Origin: Piscicola geometra
Taxonomy: Eukaryota > Annelida > Clitellata > Hirudinida > Piscicolidae
Assembly (NCBI GenBank): GCA_943735955.1
Contig: OX030959.1
Span: 9,227,106-9,291,105, forward strand
Direction: 5' to 3'
DNA: 64,000 bases
Under the pieces are notes generated by a model that did not search any database, was not told the origin of the DNA, and saw only the letters and a list, made by a program, of their open reading frames with translations. Positions 1 through 20,292 of this stretch are shown piece after piece. Positions within the stretch are counted from its first letter, which is position 1, and every line of letters begins with the position of its first letter. Made by a program: the position numbers and the translations under genes.

Positions 1-8000
<8,000 letters not shown>

Positions 8001-8452
8001 GTGCTCTCTTTTGCTTTTAGTTTTAATCTTTTACTTTTAGCACAGAAACAAACAATTATAACAAATCTTTAAAAATGTGAAAAAATAATAATTTAATTAA
8101 TTTTTTATTATTAGTATAAATAATAAAAAATAAAAATCACAGCTAAGTATTTTTTTAATCATTTAAAGATCTTTGTTTAAAAGCAAAAAAGTCTTGATTT
8201 GACTTCTACCTCAATATGAATTCTGTACAAAGTTTAAAGAAGTCTTTGCCGGTTTTACGAAATTTTGCAAAAACATTTAAGCAAGGTTCAAATTATTTGT
8301 TTGACAGATTTTTAGACAGATTACGTTTTTTGACTCTTTAAACCTAGAACCATCGAATTTCAATGATTGAAAGATATAATCATAGTTTATTGCATATACA
8401 TTTTATGCATTAAAGAACAGAATGGCATAACTACTTTCCACTATTAAAACAG
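8001..8452. promoter_or_regulatory. Shared 5' region of divergent WDR74 and DAP3 genes
   Basis: About 450-480 bp of AT-rich, non-repetitive sequence lies between the WDR74 initiator (8000, minus) and the first recognised DAP3 exon (8453 or 8479, plus). The head-to-head spacing suggests a bidirectional promoter (inference). It must also hold the 5' UTRs and possibly a short first DAP3 exon. No TATA box is claimed. Confidence 0.5.
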
Positions 8453-11400
8453 ATGCGAAACGAAACAGTGAGTTTGCCATGGAATTCAAGAAGGCTTCGA
8501 CAGGCGTGGACAAGAGGCCTCTGTACTGGACTGCTGTTAACGATCCCACCAAGCACTCCAGCCACCACCTCGCCAACTTCTACACAGTCGATCCTGAGCA
8601 CCACAAACGCTGGCTCTTTTGTGGCCTTGAACCCAGCTTCTACAGGTCCGCCTGTTTTGCAGACAACAGTTGTATTCAAGGGTCGGGCCTGTCGGAAATC
8701 TATTACATTTCTTCTTGATTCTTTTCGTTCTTGAGTGTCCATCTAGCATTCTCCCCGGCACTTGAGCTCTTTCTGAAACACTTCTTCTCAAGTCTTCTTT
8801 GACCTGGGGACCAAAAAGATGCACAAACAGGAATGTGCGCACTGATATTTGCTTAGACAAAAAATGTGTAATAAGAAAAATCTTACACAGAGAAATGCTA
8901 AGGTATAAAATTTTAAGTAATTCACTACACATTTTATTTGTTTAGTATGTTTTTAACAAATTAATAATTATAAAAATAATTCTTCTTCTTGCATATTCAT
9001 CTGAGTGATTTGCGCAAAAATCTGTGTGTGCATTTTTTTAAGTACATTTTGCTGTGTGCGCATTTTTCAATGAAAATGTTTTCGCATCTTTCTGGGAGCC
9101 TTTGGTTTTTCCGTTTCTGAAAGCACCATTTCTCTCACTTTGCTGGTCCCAATCACCTTCCACATGCCCAACCCATCTAAAAATTGACTAAAGCACATCG
9201 CGAATATACATGTAGAAATAAAAATCCAGATTTTCAAAATTCAGTTTGGTTTAATTTATATCTATAATGAAATGTTTAGAATTAGAGAAACGATAGTCTT
9301 AAATGCAGCCCCTCGTTGTGCCTGAATGCAGATGCAGCAGCGCGTTCAAGGAGTTCAGTCTGATGGTGCGCCAACCCGCCATCGAGGTGCTGGACCACCT
9401 GAACAAGGTGGCCGACGCCCCCTTCCCAGTCCTCAAGTTCGTCCTCCATGGCAGGAACGGCTGTGGCAAGTCGAGCAGTCTGGCGCACGTGCTGCACTAT
9501 GCAGGCGTCAGGCAGTGGCTCATCGTGCACGTGCCATGGGCTGCCCTCTTCAACAGGTCCCTTGCATTCAGTCTTCGATCTCAGCATCATCTGCTCAGAG
9601 TTTGCTTAATTAGCACAGTCTTCCACTTGCCATGCAACCTTAATTAGCACAGTCTTCCACTTGCCATGCAACCTTAATTAGCACAGTCTTCCACTTGCCA
9701 TGCAACCTCAATTAGCACAGTCTTCCACTTGCCATGCAACCTTAATTAGCACAGTCTTCCACTTGCCATGCAACCTTAATTAGCACAGTCTTCCACTTGC
9801 CATGCAACCTTAATTAGCACAGTCTTCCACCTGCCATGCAACCTCAATTAGCACAGTCTTCCACTTGCCATGCAACCTTAATTAGCACAGTCTTCCACTT
9901 GCCATGCAACCTTAATTAGCACAGTCTTCCACTTGCCATGCAACCTCAATTAGCACAGTCTTCCACTTGCCATGCAACCTTAATTAGCACAGTCTTCCAC
10001 TTGCCATGCAACCTTAATTAGCACAGTCTTCCACTTGCCATGCAACCTCAATTAGCACAGTCTTCCACTTGCCATGCAACCTCAATTAGCACAGTCTTCC
10101 ACTTGCCATGCAACCTCAATTAGCACAGTCTTCCACTTGCCATGCAACCTTAATTAGCACAGTCTTCCACTTGCCATGCAACCTCAATTAGCACAGTCTT
10201 CCACTTGCCATGCAACCTCAATTAGCACAGTCTTCCACTTGCCATGCAACCTTAATTAGCACAGTCTTCCACTTGCCATGCAACCTCAATTAGCACAGTC
10301 TTCCACTTGCCATGCAACCTTAATTAGCACAGTCTTCCACTTGCCACTTCACCATGCGACAGACTGAAGCCTGGCGAGGTGCAGTACTCGACTCACAGCA
10401 AGACGAAGAGGGTGGACCAGCCCTTGGCAGCAGTCGCCTTCCTGAGCAGGTTCAAGCACCAGAACGCAGAGTTGCTCGCACTGAAGGACTTGCGTCTGAA
10501 ACACGCCTACGTGTGGAACAAGAGGGAGCACAACCAGCCAGGAGACGCCCTTCTCGACGTGGTCGACTTCGGCATCAACCGGCCCAAGTACGCCACCGAC
10601 GTGGTTGGAGTCTTGCTGAAGGAACTCAAGCAGACGGCTGACTGTGGCGCCGTCAAGGTGCTGGTCGTCGTCGATGGAGTGAATGCCTTCTGGTCCCTGA
10701 CCAACATCAAGCAGGAGGACAACAGACTCAGGTGTCTGTATGTCTGTCTGTTTGTCTGTCTGTCTGTCTCTCTGTATGTCTGTCTGTCTGTATTAGAGGT
10801 CGGACCGGGTACCCGCGGGAACGAGAATGAAAATTAATTTCGGGACGGGAAAAGTCGGGAAGCGGGAATAGGTTTTTGGGACGGGAATCAACATTCAAAT
10901 CGGGAACGGGAATAAAAGTTATTGGGATTGGATTCTTTAACAATTGTTCTTCAGCAAACTCCTAAGTATGGAAATCTTTATTTCATCGATACTCCGTACA
11001 TAAAATAAGTATTAAATGCAATAGAAATGTATAACGAAGCCACCATTGCGTTGTCAATGTCAAAATCTCCAACATTACATTTGGAGTTGTTATAGCGAGT
11101 GCAAATATTAGGGAGATTAGAACAAATGGACTCTTCAGTGCCAAACTCTTTGACATCACTGAGTCCCTCATCATCTCTCACCTTAAGTATGCAGCTCCTT
11201 CTTGGTCTGGTTTTGCTAATCAGCCACACATTAAGCAACTCCAGTCCCTAATTGATAAACTCATAAGACTTAACTACCTTCCCTCTCTCTACCCATCTAT
11301 CACTTCTATGTTTACCACTTTAGACACCAAACTATTATTTAAAATATCTACTAACTCTGACCACGTTCTTCACCATTTCTTACCCCCCCCTTATAAAATC

Positions 11401-13636
11401 TACTCATCACTTAAGACCCCGTAAACACAATTTTGATACCCCTATATATACTACGCTTGAAAGTAAAACATTCCTCCCTCGTCTTCTTAAATATCACATT
11501 CTATAATTTATATTTATATTATCATCTCTGATTCTTATTACTTATTTATCTACTTAATTATTACCTATTCACCATATCCTTTGTCTTGTAGTATTTTTTT
11601 CCAAACCATTATCATTAGCATCAGTATCCTATAATTATCTACTATTATCTAGTATCTTATGCAACATGTAACATGGCCTGCGTCTGTCAAACCGTGACCA
11701 ATAAAGACTAAAAAAAAAATATTAAAAAAAATGGGTGATGATGAAAACTTGTCAGATGAAATCAAACTGGTCAGTTATATTATTTTTATTTTCTAAATTA
11801 ATACTTTGAATTTGAATTAGTAATTTCCAAATGATTGCTCAGTTGATCATTTCGACAAAAGAAAAGATGCCCATTGATCTTATTCATATGACAGCATGTC
11901 TGTTGCATCCCCAATCAATCAATCAATAAAATAAACTTTATATAGCGCTCTTTCCTCAAATTCAAGAGCGCTCGTAAATAAATTTATTAAACAGATATGT
12001 CTTCAGATCCTTACAAAAAGTAAATAATGAATTAGAAGTTATTAAATAAGGAGGTAATGAGTTTCAAATATATGGACCTGCATAATGGAAAGAACGTTTA
12101 GCAAAAGAGTTATTAATGGAAGGGATGAAATAATGATTTTGAGTGGATGATCTTAAATTATTTCTATGAGGATGATATATTAATGATTTGAGGTATATTG
12201 GGGATACTGGGGAGTTTTTTAATTTAAACATAAAAACACAGAATTTAAATATAATCCTAAATTTGATTGGGAGCCATGGATTGAGCCATGTGGAAAAAGA
12301 AAGATAAAGAAACAGAAGAAGAACGAGAAGATTCTATTGATACATAAGAAGTTCGCTCAGAAAGATATGATTTAAACCAGTTAAGGAAAGATCCAGAAAT
12401 ATTAAAGAAAGAATCTAAAAAATTTAGTAAAAGAGTATGGTCGACAGTATTAAAAGAAGATGAAAAGTCAAGGCATAAAAGAAGAGTAGATGCATTAGAA
12501 TCAGAAGTTAAAATAGGGTCATTATAGAGTTTAAGTAAAGCAGTTTCAGTGGAGTGGCCAATTCTGAAACCAGATTGAGAGGAAGAAAGAAGTGAGTTTT
12601 TTTCTAGATAGAAGATTAATTGTTGAGAAGTAACTTTTTCAAGGACCTTAGAAAGAAAGGAAAGGTTAGATACAGGTCTATAACTGGATAAGGATGCCGG
12701 ATCAAGAGAAGGTTTCTTATTGATTGAATTACTCAAAAACAATGACTAACTTCAATACTTTCATCTCAATAAATATTTGAAATTTAAATCTTTTAAAAAT
12801 ATTTTTAAAGAATTTTTTTCTAACTTTCAAATAATAAATTTCAAGAAATGTTTGGACTTGCAAGTTTTTGACCAGTAAAAATGGCAGCAAAAATAAACAA
12901 ATAAATAAATAAATAATTTTGGGAATGGGTCGGGACCGGGAATCGAGTTGCGGGAACAAAACGGGACGGGAATCAAAATTCTGAAAGCCCATCGGGAACG
13001 GGACGGGACCGAGATTTAAAAATCGTCCGACCTCTAGTCTGTATGTCTGTCCGTATGCCTGTCTGTCTGCGGGACTGCTTCATTGAGAACTTGAAGGCTC
13101 TGTTATTCAATAGGCCATTGCGACTCTCGACTCGTTTCGAGTGCAAGCGATGCTGCAAGCGCAGGCACGAATGAGTGGCCTTGGAGTCCGTCAGGGTTAT
13201 GCGCCACTACCATGAGGCTTCTTATTAATATCATTATTATTAGTGAGGCAAAAGTCTAATTTGGCTGTCTAACGTCAGGTTCCATCCTGCGGGAGAACTC
13301 TCCCTGGTGGCATTCTTCAAGGAACTCCTCAAGTCGGACTGGTGCAACGGGGCAGTGGTGTGCAGTGTCGATGGCAACGCGCAGCACCCCGCTGACCCGC
13401 TCAAGTACCTCCCCCTGGACCTGCTGGGACAAGAGGGCTTCGAGCACATGGACCCCTTCCTGCCAGTGCACGTGCCTGACTACAACGACAAGGAGTTCTA
13501 CGCCAGTCTGCAGTTCCTCTTCGACAAGCAGTGGTTCGCCAAGGCGTACTCGCAGACGGTGGATGGCGTCAAGGAGATTCGAGCGCTCTCCTGCATGAAC
13601 CCTCTCGAAATCTACAAACTTGCTGTTTGGATGTAG
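8453..13636 (+). CDS. DAP3: DAP3 / mitochondrial ribosomal protein S29, 4 recognised exons
   Basis: GTP-binding protein of the mitochondrial small ribosomal subunit. Exons: 8453 or 8479 to 8645, 9332-9556, 10363-10731 and 13279-13636. The first starts at AG/AT or at a well-placed ATG, and the stop is TAG at 13634. All junctions join in phase. Diagnostic pieces: NDPTKHSSHHLANFYT, MVRQPAIEVLDHL, Walker A GRNGCGKSSS (GxxGxGKS), KHAYVWNKRE, VLVVVDGVNAFW (Walker B-like) and LLGQEGFEHMDPF. These run in the order of human DAP3, and the C-terminus is complete. An AATAAA lies ~16 bp past the stop. The mitochondrial targeting N-terminus is not visible from the ATG at 8479. An AG at 8451-8452 in frame suggests an unfound upstream exon. 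Introns hold a minisatellite and a nested hAT. Confidence 0.93.
9598..10345. repeat. 34-bp minisatellite (~21 units) in DAP3 intron
   Basis: The 34-bp unit is TTAATTAGCACAGTCTTCCA plus CTTGCCATGCAACC, with TTAATTAG/TCAATTAG as the main variant. It fills the intron between exons 9332-9556 and 10363-10731 up to 17 bp from the acceptor. Each unit carries a CACAG preceded by little pyrimidine, so cryptic acceptors are possible. Confidence 0.97.
11131..11727 (+). mobile_element. 5'-truncated LINE fragment with A-rich tail
   Basis: Encodes the C-terminal end of a non-LTR retrotransposon ORF2 (HLKYAAPSWSGFANQPHIKQ, then SLIDKLIRLNYLPSLYPSI). It ends with ATAAAGACT and a run of As. The insertion splits hAT sequence: the uninterrupted site GAACAAATGGGTGATGATGA is present in another copy near 56333-56355 (minus). 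The 3' tail AACATGGCCTGCGTCTGTCA recurs at 41800-41860, 43745-43795 and 53510-53555. Confidence 0.85.
11911..12733 (-). mobile_element. CR1/L2-like LINE fragment with internal deletion
   Basis: Minus-strand reverse transcriptase piece: SYRPVSNLSFLSKVLEKVTS, SGFRIGHSTETALL and LDFSSSFNTVDHTLLL (F(S/D)xxFDTVDH-type catalytic region). The 3' end is marked by GCGCTAT... then (ATCA)n, as in many CR1/L2 elements. The same family is at 44890-46018. The YADD part is missing, so there is an internal deletion near 12280. It replaces part of the host hAT. Confidence 0.83.
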
Positions 13637-13844
13637 TTCACAATCTTTTGGAAATAAAATTTTCTCCCATTTGAAATTTTAACATTTCATCGGCAAAATG
13701 GTTCTTCAAGGCACACTTGCAGAAAGTTCAGAGCACTTTCGAATGTTTGCTTGAGCGGCTTCTTCGGCAATCTCCGTCTTCCGGCACGTCGAGGAGTGAT
13801 TTCTTTGTTTGGTGATAGGCCCCATAAAAACTGCTGCCTAAAAT
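13637..13844. other. DAP3 3' UTR and flank
   Basis: Contains the AATAAA near 13653 and otherwise unremarkable sequence up to the hAT remnant. No other feature seen. Confidence 0.5.
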
Positions 13845-15000
13845 TAGAGCTGTCCCACGGTTAACCATTTTAATCGCCGATAATCGGTCGTTTACTAATT
13901 TTAATCGTGAGACTCACGATTCGTGAGTTAATCATATTTTAACCCAATGTTTTTAGCATATTAGACATTAGTATAAAATAGTTTTTTTTTAATTCTTAGA
14001 AGTGAAATAAAAAAATTTCAGAATTTCTTATAAAAGTAATCAAAATTTTAGTGAAAACATCCATAAATGATAAAAAAAGGCAATTGTCACACAGTCTTTT
14101 TGAGCCAGTCACTCTAGCAAACAAGTTTTTCAACATTAGTTGGATCTAAAGAGACTCTTTTCTTGCTACTTATGTGTCTTGACAAGCTGAATAGACGTTC
14201 AAATGGAACTGTACTTGCAGGAGATGACAAGTACTTTCTTGCCAGTTTCGCAAGAGCCGGATATGCCCCTTCGCGTTGTTGCCGCCAAACAAGAGGACAA
14301 CTCTCAAAGCCTACCTCAGACTCTTTTCTATGACGTTTAATGATTGACTTAGGAATCATTGAGGTATCTTCATGTTCAGAATCTGAAGTTACATATGTTT
14401 GTAGTCTTTTGTTTGGCTAAGGCTGTATAGTTTTTGAGGTTTTCATTTTTTCTTATAGTTTCTTCAGCTCTTTCTTTTTTTTGAAAACATTTTAAAATTT
14501 TAAATCAGGAGTCTAATGATGTGGCAATTCTTGACCATTGGATATTCTGATTATTCATTCTCTGCTCCAAATTGGAAAGAAATTTTCTGTGTGAAACGAA
14601 TGATATGAGCTGGATCATCTTTTGAGTTTCTCCAAGAATTGAGAAGAAATTTGATGAAATGCATTTTTTCCATTCATTTGTTGACAGTAATTTTTTTTAG
14701 TTGGTAGTGTTTGTGTTCCCTTGCTGACAATGTAACAAAACCAGCAAAAAACAGTTCAATTTGGAAAGTTCAAATGCATCAAAATATTTGAATGCGTTAA
14801 TTTGTTGGAAAAACAAATATTTGGACTGACGCAACTCGCTTAAAATCCCCGATGTTATTTTGACGAAATACGTACTTGACCACCCATTCATGTGAATGCA
14901 TGTTTTTTTTCATGTCAACCTCACAACAGCACAACCGTCGAATGCAAGCTGATGAAACAGAGAAGTGCCAAGGTCTTGAAGCCCGTCCGGGTTTACGCCA
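13845..15000 (-). mobile_element. hAT remnant of the TAGAGCTGT family
   Basis: Begins TAGAGCTGTCCCACGGTTAA, an inverted-terminal-repeat type also seen at 35708-36788. Minus-strand 14359-14100 encodes a hAT C-terminal dimerisation domain: YPALAKLARKYLSSPASTVP then FERLFSLSRHISSKKRVSL. Only this C-terminal part is readable and the rest is frameshifted or missing. The distal end is cut near 14830-15000, where a non-LTR retrotransposon follows. Confidence 0.82.
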
Positions 15001-15004
15001 CGTT

Positions 15005-17450
15005 AATAATACTCGTCGTTGTCTTGGTTGGCATTCATCCATCTCGTGAGATGATGATAGCGCTCTGATGTGTTCTTTGACGGCAGCTTCTAGAGTGGCT
15101 CAGCAGACCGATCCTGGATCGACAGTCTCTGCTGCAGCGGCTGCAGGTGAAGTCGGATAAAGGATCGAGAGCCTGATTCTGCTGCCTCATTTTTCTTCTT
15201 TGCCTTCGTGATTCCAGATGTTGCCTGCGTTCTTCTTCGCCCTTTTTGATGCCTTTGTGGACAGTCTGGCGCCAGCCCTTTCGGTCATCGGCTAGCTCTT
15301 CCCATCTGCCAGGGTCGATACTCGTAAGTTTGAGGTCGCGTTTGCAGACGTCTTTGAAGCGTAGTTGCGGGCGACCAACTGGACGTTGTCCTGTAGCCAG
15401 CTCGCCATAGAGGATGTCCTTGGGTATGCGACCTTCTTCCATTCTACGCACTTGACCCAGCCAGCGTAAACGTCTTTGGCATAGAAGGAGGTGTATGCTG
15501 AGTGAGTTGGCTTGATTGAGTACTGCTGTGTTGGTGACTTTGTCTTGCCATGTTATGCCAAGGATGCGTCGGAGACAGCGAAGATGAAAGCTTTCGAGAC
15601 GATCTTCTTGCCTGGCATAGGTGGTCCAGGTTTCGCTGCCATTCAACAGAGTGCTGAGAACGCATGCCTGGTACACTTTGAGCTTGGTGTTTCGTGTCAG
15701 TTGGTTGTTGGTCCATACACGTTTGCTCAATCTGGCCATGACGCTGGCTGCTTTGGCGAGCCTCTTATCAATCTCAATGTCGAGGGATAGGCTGCTAGTA
15801 ATGACGGAACCCAAGTATGTGAACTTGTCAGTGGCCTCCAGCACCTGATTGTCGATTGTGATTGAGGGTGAAACAGGAATGTCTTGACCCATGATGTTAG
15901 TTTTCTTGATACTGATGGTCAGACCGAATTCCCTGCAAGCCTGAGCAAAGCGATTCACCAGCTGCTGAAGGTGTTCCTCCGTGTGTGACACCAGGGCCGC
16001 ATCATCAGCGAACAGCATGTCTCTGATGAGGACAGTGCGAATTTTTGTCTTTGCTCTTAGGCGTGCCATGTTCAGCCGTTTCCCGTCACTTCTGGTGTGT
16101 AAATGGACACCTTCGGCAGACTCTTTAAATGAGAAGTTCAACAGCATCGAGAAGAAGATACCGAAAAATGTAGGCGCTAGCACACAACCCTGTTTGACCC
16201 CACTCTTGATTATGAAGGATTCTGAGGTCTCCCCATGGTAGCTGACCACACCTTGCGTGTTTTCGTGATAAGAAGTTGTAATGTTGAGCAGCCGAGGTGG
16301 ACAGCCGATCTTCTTGAGTAGCCGAAATAGGCCGTTCTTGCTTACAAGGTCGAATGCCTTAGTTAGATCGATAAAGGCGATATACAGCGGCATCCGCTGC
16401 TCTCTGCACTTTTCCTGGAGCTGACGCACGGAGAAGATCATGTCGACTGTGGATCTTCCTGATCTGAAGCCGCATTGCGATTCAGGATACACACGACTTG
16501 CTAGGACTTGGAGACGGTTGAGGACAACGCGTGCGAAAGCTTTACCCCCGACGCTAAGCAGTGAGATGCCCCTGTAGTTGTTGCAGTCGCTGCGGTCGCC
16601 CTTGTTCTTATACAGGGTGACAATCTCGGCATTGCGCATGTCCTGTGGAACTCTACCTTCTCTCCAACATAGGCAAAGGAGCTTGTGAAGTGGTTCTAGT
16701 AGAGACGGTTTACCACATTTGATTATTTCTGGTGGAATGCCATCGTCTCCTGGTGCTTTCCACTCTTTAAGACATCAATAGCTTTGCTGAGTTCGTCCAT
16801 GGTCGGCTCGACATCCAGCTCTTCCAAGACTGGCAAATCTTCAATAGCGTCCAGTGCTATCTGAGTCACAGAGTTTTCTTTAGAATAAAGTTCCAGATAG
16901 TGTTCGACCCACCTTGCCATTTGCTTGTCTTTGTCTGTGATGGTCTCTCCTGATTTGGACTTTAAGGGTGCAGTCTTCTTTGCTGACTTGCCTGTTGCTT
17001 TTTTGATGCCTTCATACATGCTCCTTACGTTGCCAGCGTCTGATGCTTGTTGGATGCTATTCGCCAGTTGAAGCCAATAGTCATTTGCGCAGCGTCAGGC
17101 CGTCTGCTGGGCCTTTCTTCGGGCAGCTTTCAACACTTCGAAGGTGGACTGACTCGGGTCGCGTTTGTAATCAATCAGTGCCTTTCTCTTGGCGTCAATA
17201 ACAGGCTCAAGATCTGCCGCATTCGCTTCTAACCAATCGGTGTTCTTGTGTTCCTTTTTACCAAACGTGAATAAAGCAGTTCTGAAGATGTTATTCTGGA
17301 GCGAGTTCCATCTGACTTCCGCATTAGGCTCTTGGTCGCAGTGTTGCAGCTCCCCCAGCCGATCTATGAACTCTTGGTTAATAAACTCGTCGTTGTATTT
17401 TATTGTATTGTATTGTAAGACATCGAGAGTGAGTGGCACTGGATGCAATG
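15005..17450 (-). mobile_element. Decayed non-LTR retrotransposon with C-terminal zinc finger
   Basis: The largest intact piece, 16639-15035 minus, encodes an RT with NYRGISLLSVGGKAFARVVL, GFRSGRSTVDMIF, FIDLTKAFDLV, GVKQGCVLAPTFFG and the catalytic MLFADDAALV. It ends in CSRCSRDCRSRIGLLSHSRS, a C2H2-like finger. Upstream pieces in other frames (17019-16770 and 17448-17095) carry the region before the RT, separated by a frameshift near 16770 and a stop near 17095. The element is therefore dead. Architecture suits an APE-type (RTE/Jockey-like) LINE; the clade is not assigned. A truncated 3' copy lies at 41285-41690. Confidence 0.9.
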
Positions 17451-17584
17451 TGACTCAGCTGCAGTTCTTGCTGGAACGGCATTCTCAATCAAAACTAAGC
17501 TCCGCGACAAGACCTCAAGCTGTTGTGTGCTTCACCCGACTATCAAAGCATGGACAGTTACAAGGCTGCTTCTACACAGAGAAT

Positions 17585-17765
17585 TGCAGTCGATTCACCC
17601 CTTAACCGATTCACACCTCAACCGATTCACCCCTCAACCGATTCACCCCATAACCGATTCACCCCATAACCGATTCACCCCTTAACCGATTCACCCCATA
17701 ACCGATTCACCCCTTAACCGATTCACCCCATAACCGATTCACCCCTCAACCGATTCACCCCTTAA
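17585..17765. repeat. Left TIR array of the MULE, 16-bp units
   Basis: About ten copies of AACCGATTCACCCCTT with CTT, CAT and CTC variants at the unit end. Inverted relative to 23711-23834. Confidence 0.95.
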
Positions 17766-17794
17766 AATAGTTAAAAACGGACTTTATTTGTTTT

Positions 17795-19430
17795 AGGTAT
17801 TTTGCTAAAATAAAATAATAAATTAAAAAATATATTAAAAATTATAAAATATCAAAAAAATATATTAAAAATTATAAAATATTAAAAAAATATATTAAAA
17901 ATTATAAAATATTAAAAAAATATATTAAAAATTATAAAATATTTAAAAAATATATTTAAAATTATAAAATATAAAAAAAATATATTAAAAATTAGAAAAT
18001 ATTAAAAAAATATATAAAAAATTATACAAATATATAAAAAATTCTAAAATATTAAAAAAATATATTTAAAATTATAAAATATTGAAAAAATAAATTAAAA
18101 ATTATAAAATATTGAAAAAATATATTAAAAATTATAAAATATTTTGAAAAATATATTAAAAATTATAAAATATTAAAAAAATATATTAAAAATTATAAAA
18201 TATTAAAAAAATATATTAAAAATTATAAAATAAATAAAAAATATATTAAAAATTATAAAATGTAAAAAAAATATATTAAAAATTTTAAATATGAAAAAAA
18301 TATATTAAAAAGTATAAAATATTAAAAATATATATTAAAAATTATAAAAGATTAAAAAAATATATTAAAAATTATAAAATATTTAATAAATATATTTTAA
18401 ATGATAAAATAAATAAAAAATATATTAAAAATTAAAAAATGTAAAAAAAATATATTAAAAATTTTAAATATTAAAAAAATATATTAAAAAGTATAAAATA
18501 TTAAAAAAATATATTAAAAATTATAAAATATTAAAAAAATATATTAAAAATTATAAAATATTTAATAAATATATTTAAAATTATAAAATAAATAAAAAAT
18601 ATATTAAAAATTATAAAATTTAAAAAAATATATTTAAAATTATAAGATATTAAAAAAATATATTAAAAAGTATGAAATATTTAAAAAATATATTTAAAAT
18701 TATGAAATATTAAAAAAATATATTCAAAATTATAAAATATTAAAAAAATATATTCAAAATTATAAAATATTAAAAAAATATATTCAAAATTATAAAATAA
18801 AATAATATATATTAAAAATTGGAGAAAAAAAAAATATATATTTAAAATTATAAAATATTAAAAAAATATATTTAAAATTATAAAATATTAAAAAAATAAA
18901 TTAAAAAATAGATAAAATATTTGAAAAATAAATTAAAAAATATATAAAATATTAAAAAAATATATTAAAAATTATAAAATATTTGAAAAATATAAAATAA
19001 AATTTTAAATATAAAATAAAATTTTAAATATAAAATAAAATTTTAAATATAAAATAAAATTTTAAATATAAAATAAAACTTCAAATTTAAAATAAAATTT
19101 TAAACATAAAATAATTTATTAAATTCAAAATACTTTATTATAACAAAATATTAAAAAAATAAATTTAAAATTATATAAAATATTTAAAAAATATTTTTAA
19201 AATCATAAGATATTTGAAAAATATAAAATAAAATTTTAAATATAAAATAATATTTTAAATATAAAATAATATTTTAAATATAAAATAATATTTTAAATAT
19301 AAAATAAAATTTTAATTATAAAATAAAATTTTAAATATAAAATAAAACTTTAAATATAAAATAAAATTTTAAATATAAAATAATTTATTAAATTCAAAAT
19401 ACTTTATTAAAACAAAATATTAAATAAAAA
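17795..19430. repeat. AT-only satellite inside the MULE
   Basis: About 1.6 kb of degenerate ~23-25 bp units of the type ATATATTAAAAATTATAAAA. It shifts after ~18990 to units containing TATAAAATAAAATTTTAAA. Almost no G or C; no coding potential. It lies between the left TIR and the 3' end of the transposase gene. Confidence 0.95.
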
Positions 19431-20292
19431 ACAAATTATTTAACACAAAATGAATTACTAAATACAAGGCACTCTTTTCAACCAATTCATTTTAGGGTTA
19501 TATTTTATGACAGCCTTTGGACAAAATGAACCTTAAGGAATGATTCTTTTTAGAGTTAATTGAACTTTTTAGCAAGTAAAAGCGAAGCATACATTAGTAA
19601 TTTTTAACATGGGGCAGATCATGCAGTTGATTAGGAATTGATTAGGAAGTGAGGAATAAACAGACTATTTTTAAAGGACATATAAAAACGGTGCTTTTTT
19701 CTCTTTCCTATCTCTTTTCTTTGCAATCAGTTGACTTGAATTGTTCATCCTGCACATATCTCACTTCTACTGAATTCATACATTTTTGCACATTTCCCCG
19801 TTTTTAGGCAATTCTTACCCGTATCTGACATCTCATGATAATTGTGAGAGAAGTTAATCTGAACTATGTATTAGTTTGGTTCCAACCTTGTCGAAAACCT
19901 TGTTTATTTTGTCGTAAAAATAAAATTTCGGTTAAAAGTACACTAGCATTCTGAAACTAAACAAAGAATATATACATCTGCCATTTATGGAGATTTCGTT
20001 AATAGGTTAACCTGGCTTCTATTCTTTCCTTGAATCATAAATTGAAAATAACTCCAAAATAATTATTTATTTGACAAAAAACCCAAAAATATTTTTTTTC
20101 TTAAAAGCCAATTCATGATATTAAATTGTCATTATTCAATAACCAGTTATTCGATATAAAATATATTATTTTAAAATATCAATATACTGGTATAAAAAAA
20201 AACATACTATAAAAAATATAAATATGCTATATAAAATATAAATATGCTATATAAAATATAAATATTCTATTACTATAATTATTACAAATATA

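Larger units (their letters stand above)
10794..13036. mobile_element. hAT-type transposon remnant with perfect 8-bp target duplication
   Basis: Ends TAGAGGTCGGAC and GTCCGACCTCTA are inverted copies, flanked by GTCTGTAT at 10786-10793 and 13037-13044. The target is a GTCT microsatellite, which slightly weakens the duplication. The GGGAACGGGACGGGAAT-rich subterminal sequence recurs at 28970-29048 and 55083-55400. An 8-bp duplication is typical of hAT elements, and related copies here encode a hAT dimerisation-domain fragment. It sits in a DAP3 intron and is interrupted by two LINE fragments. Confidence 0.87.
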
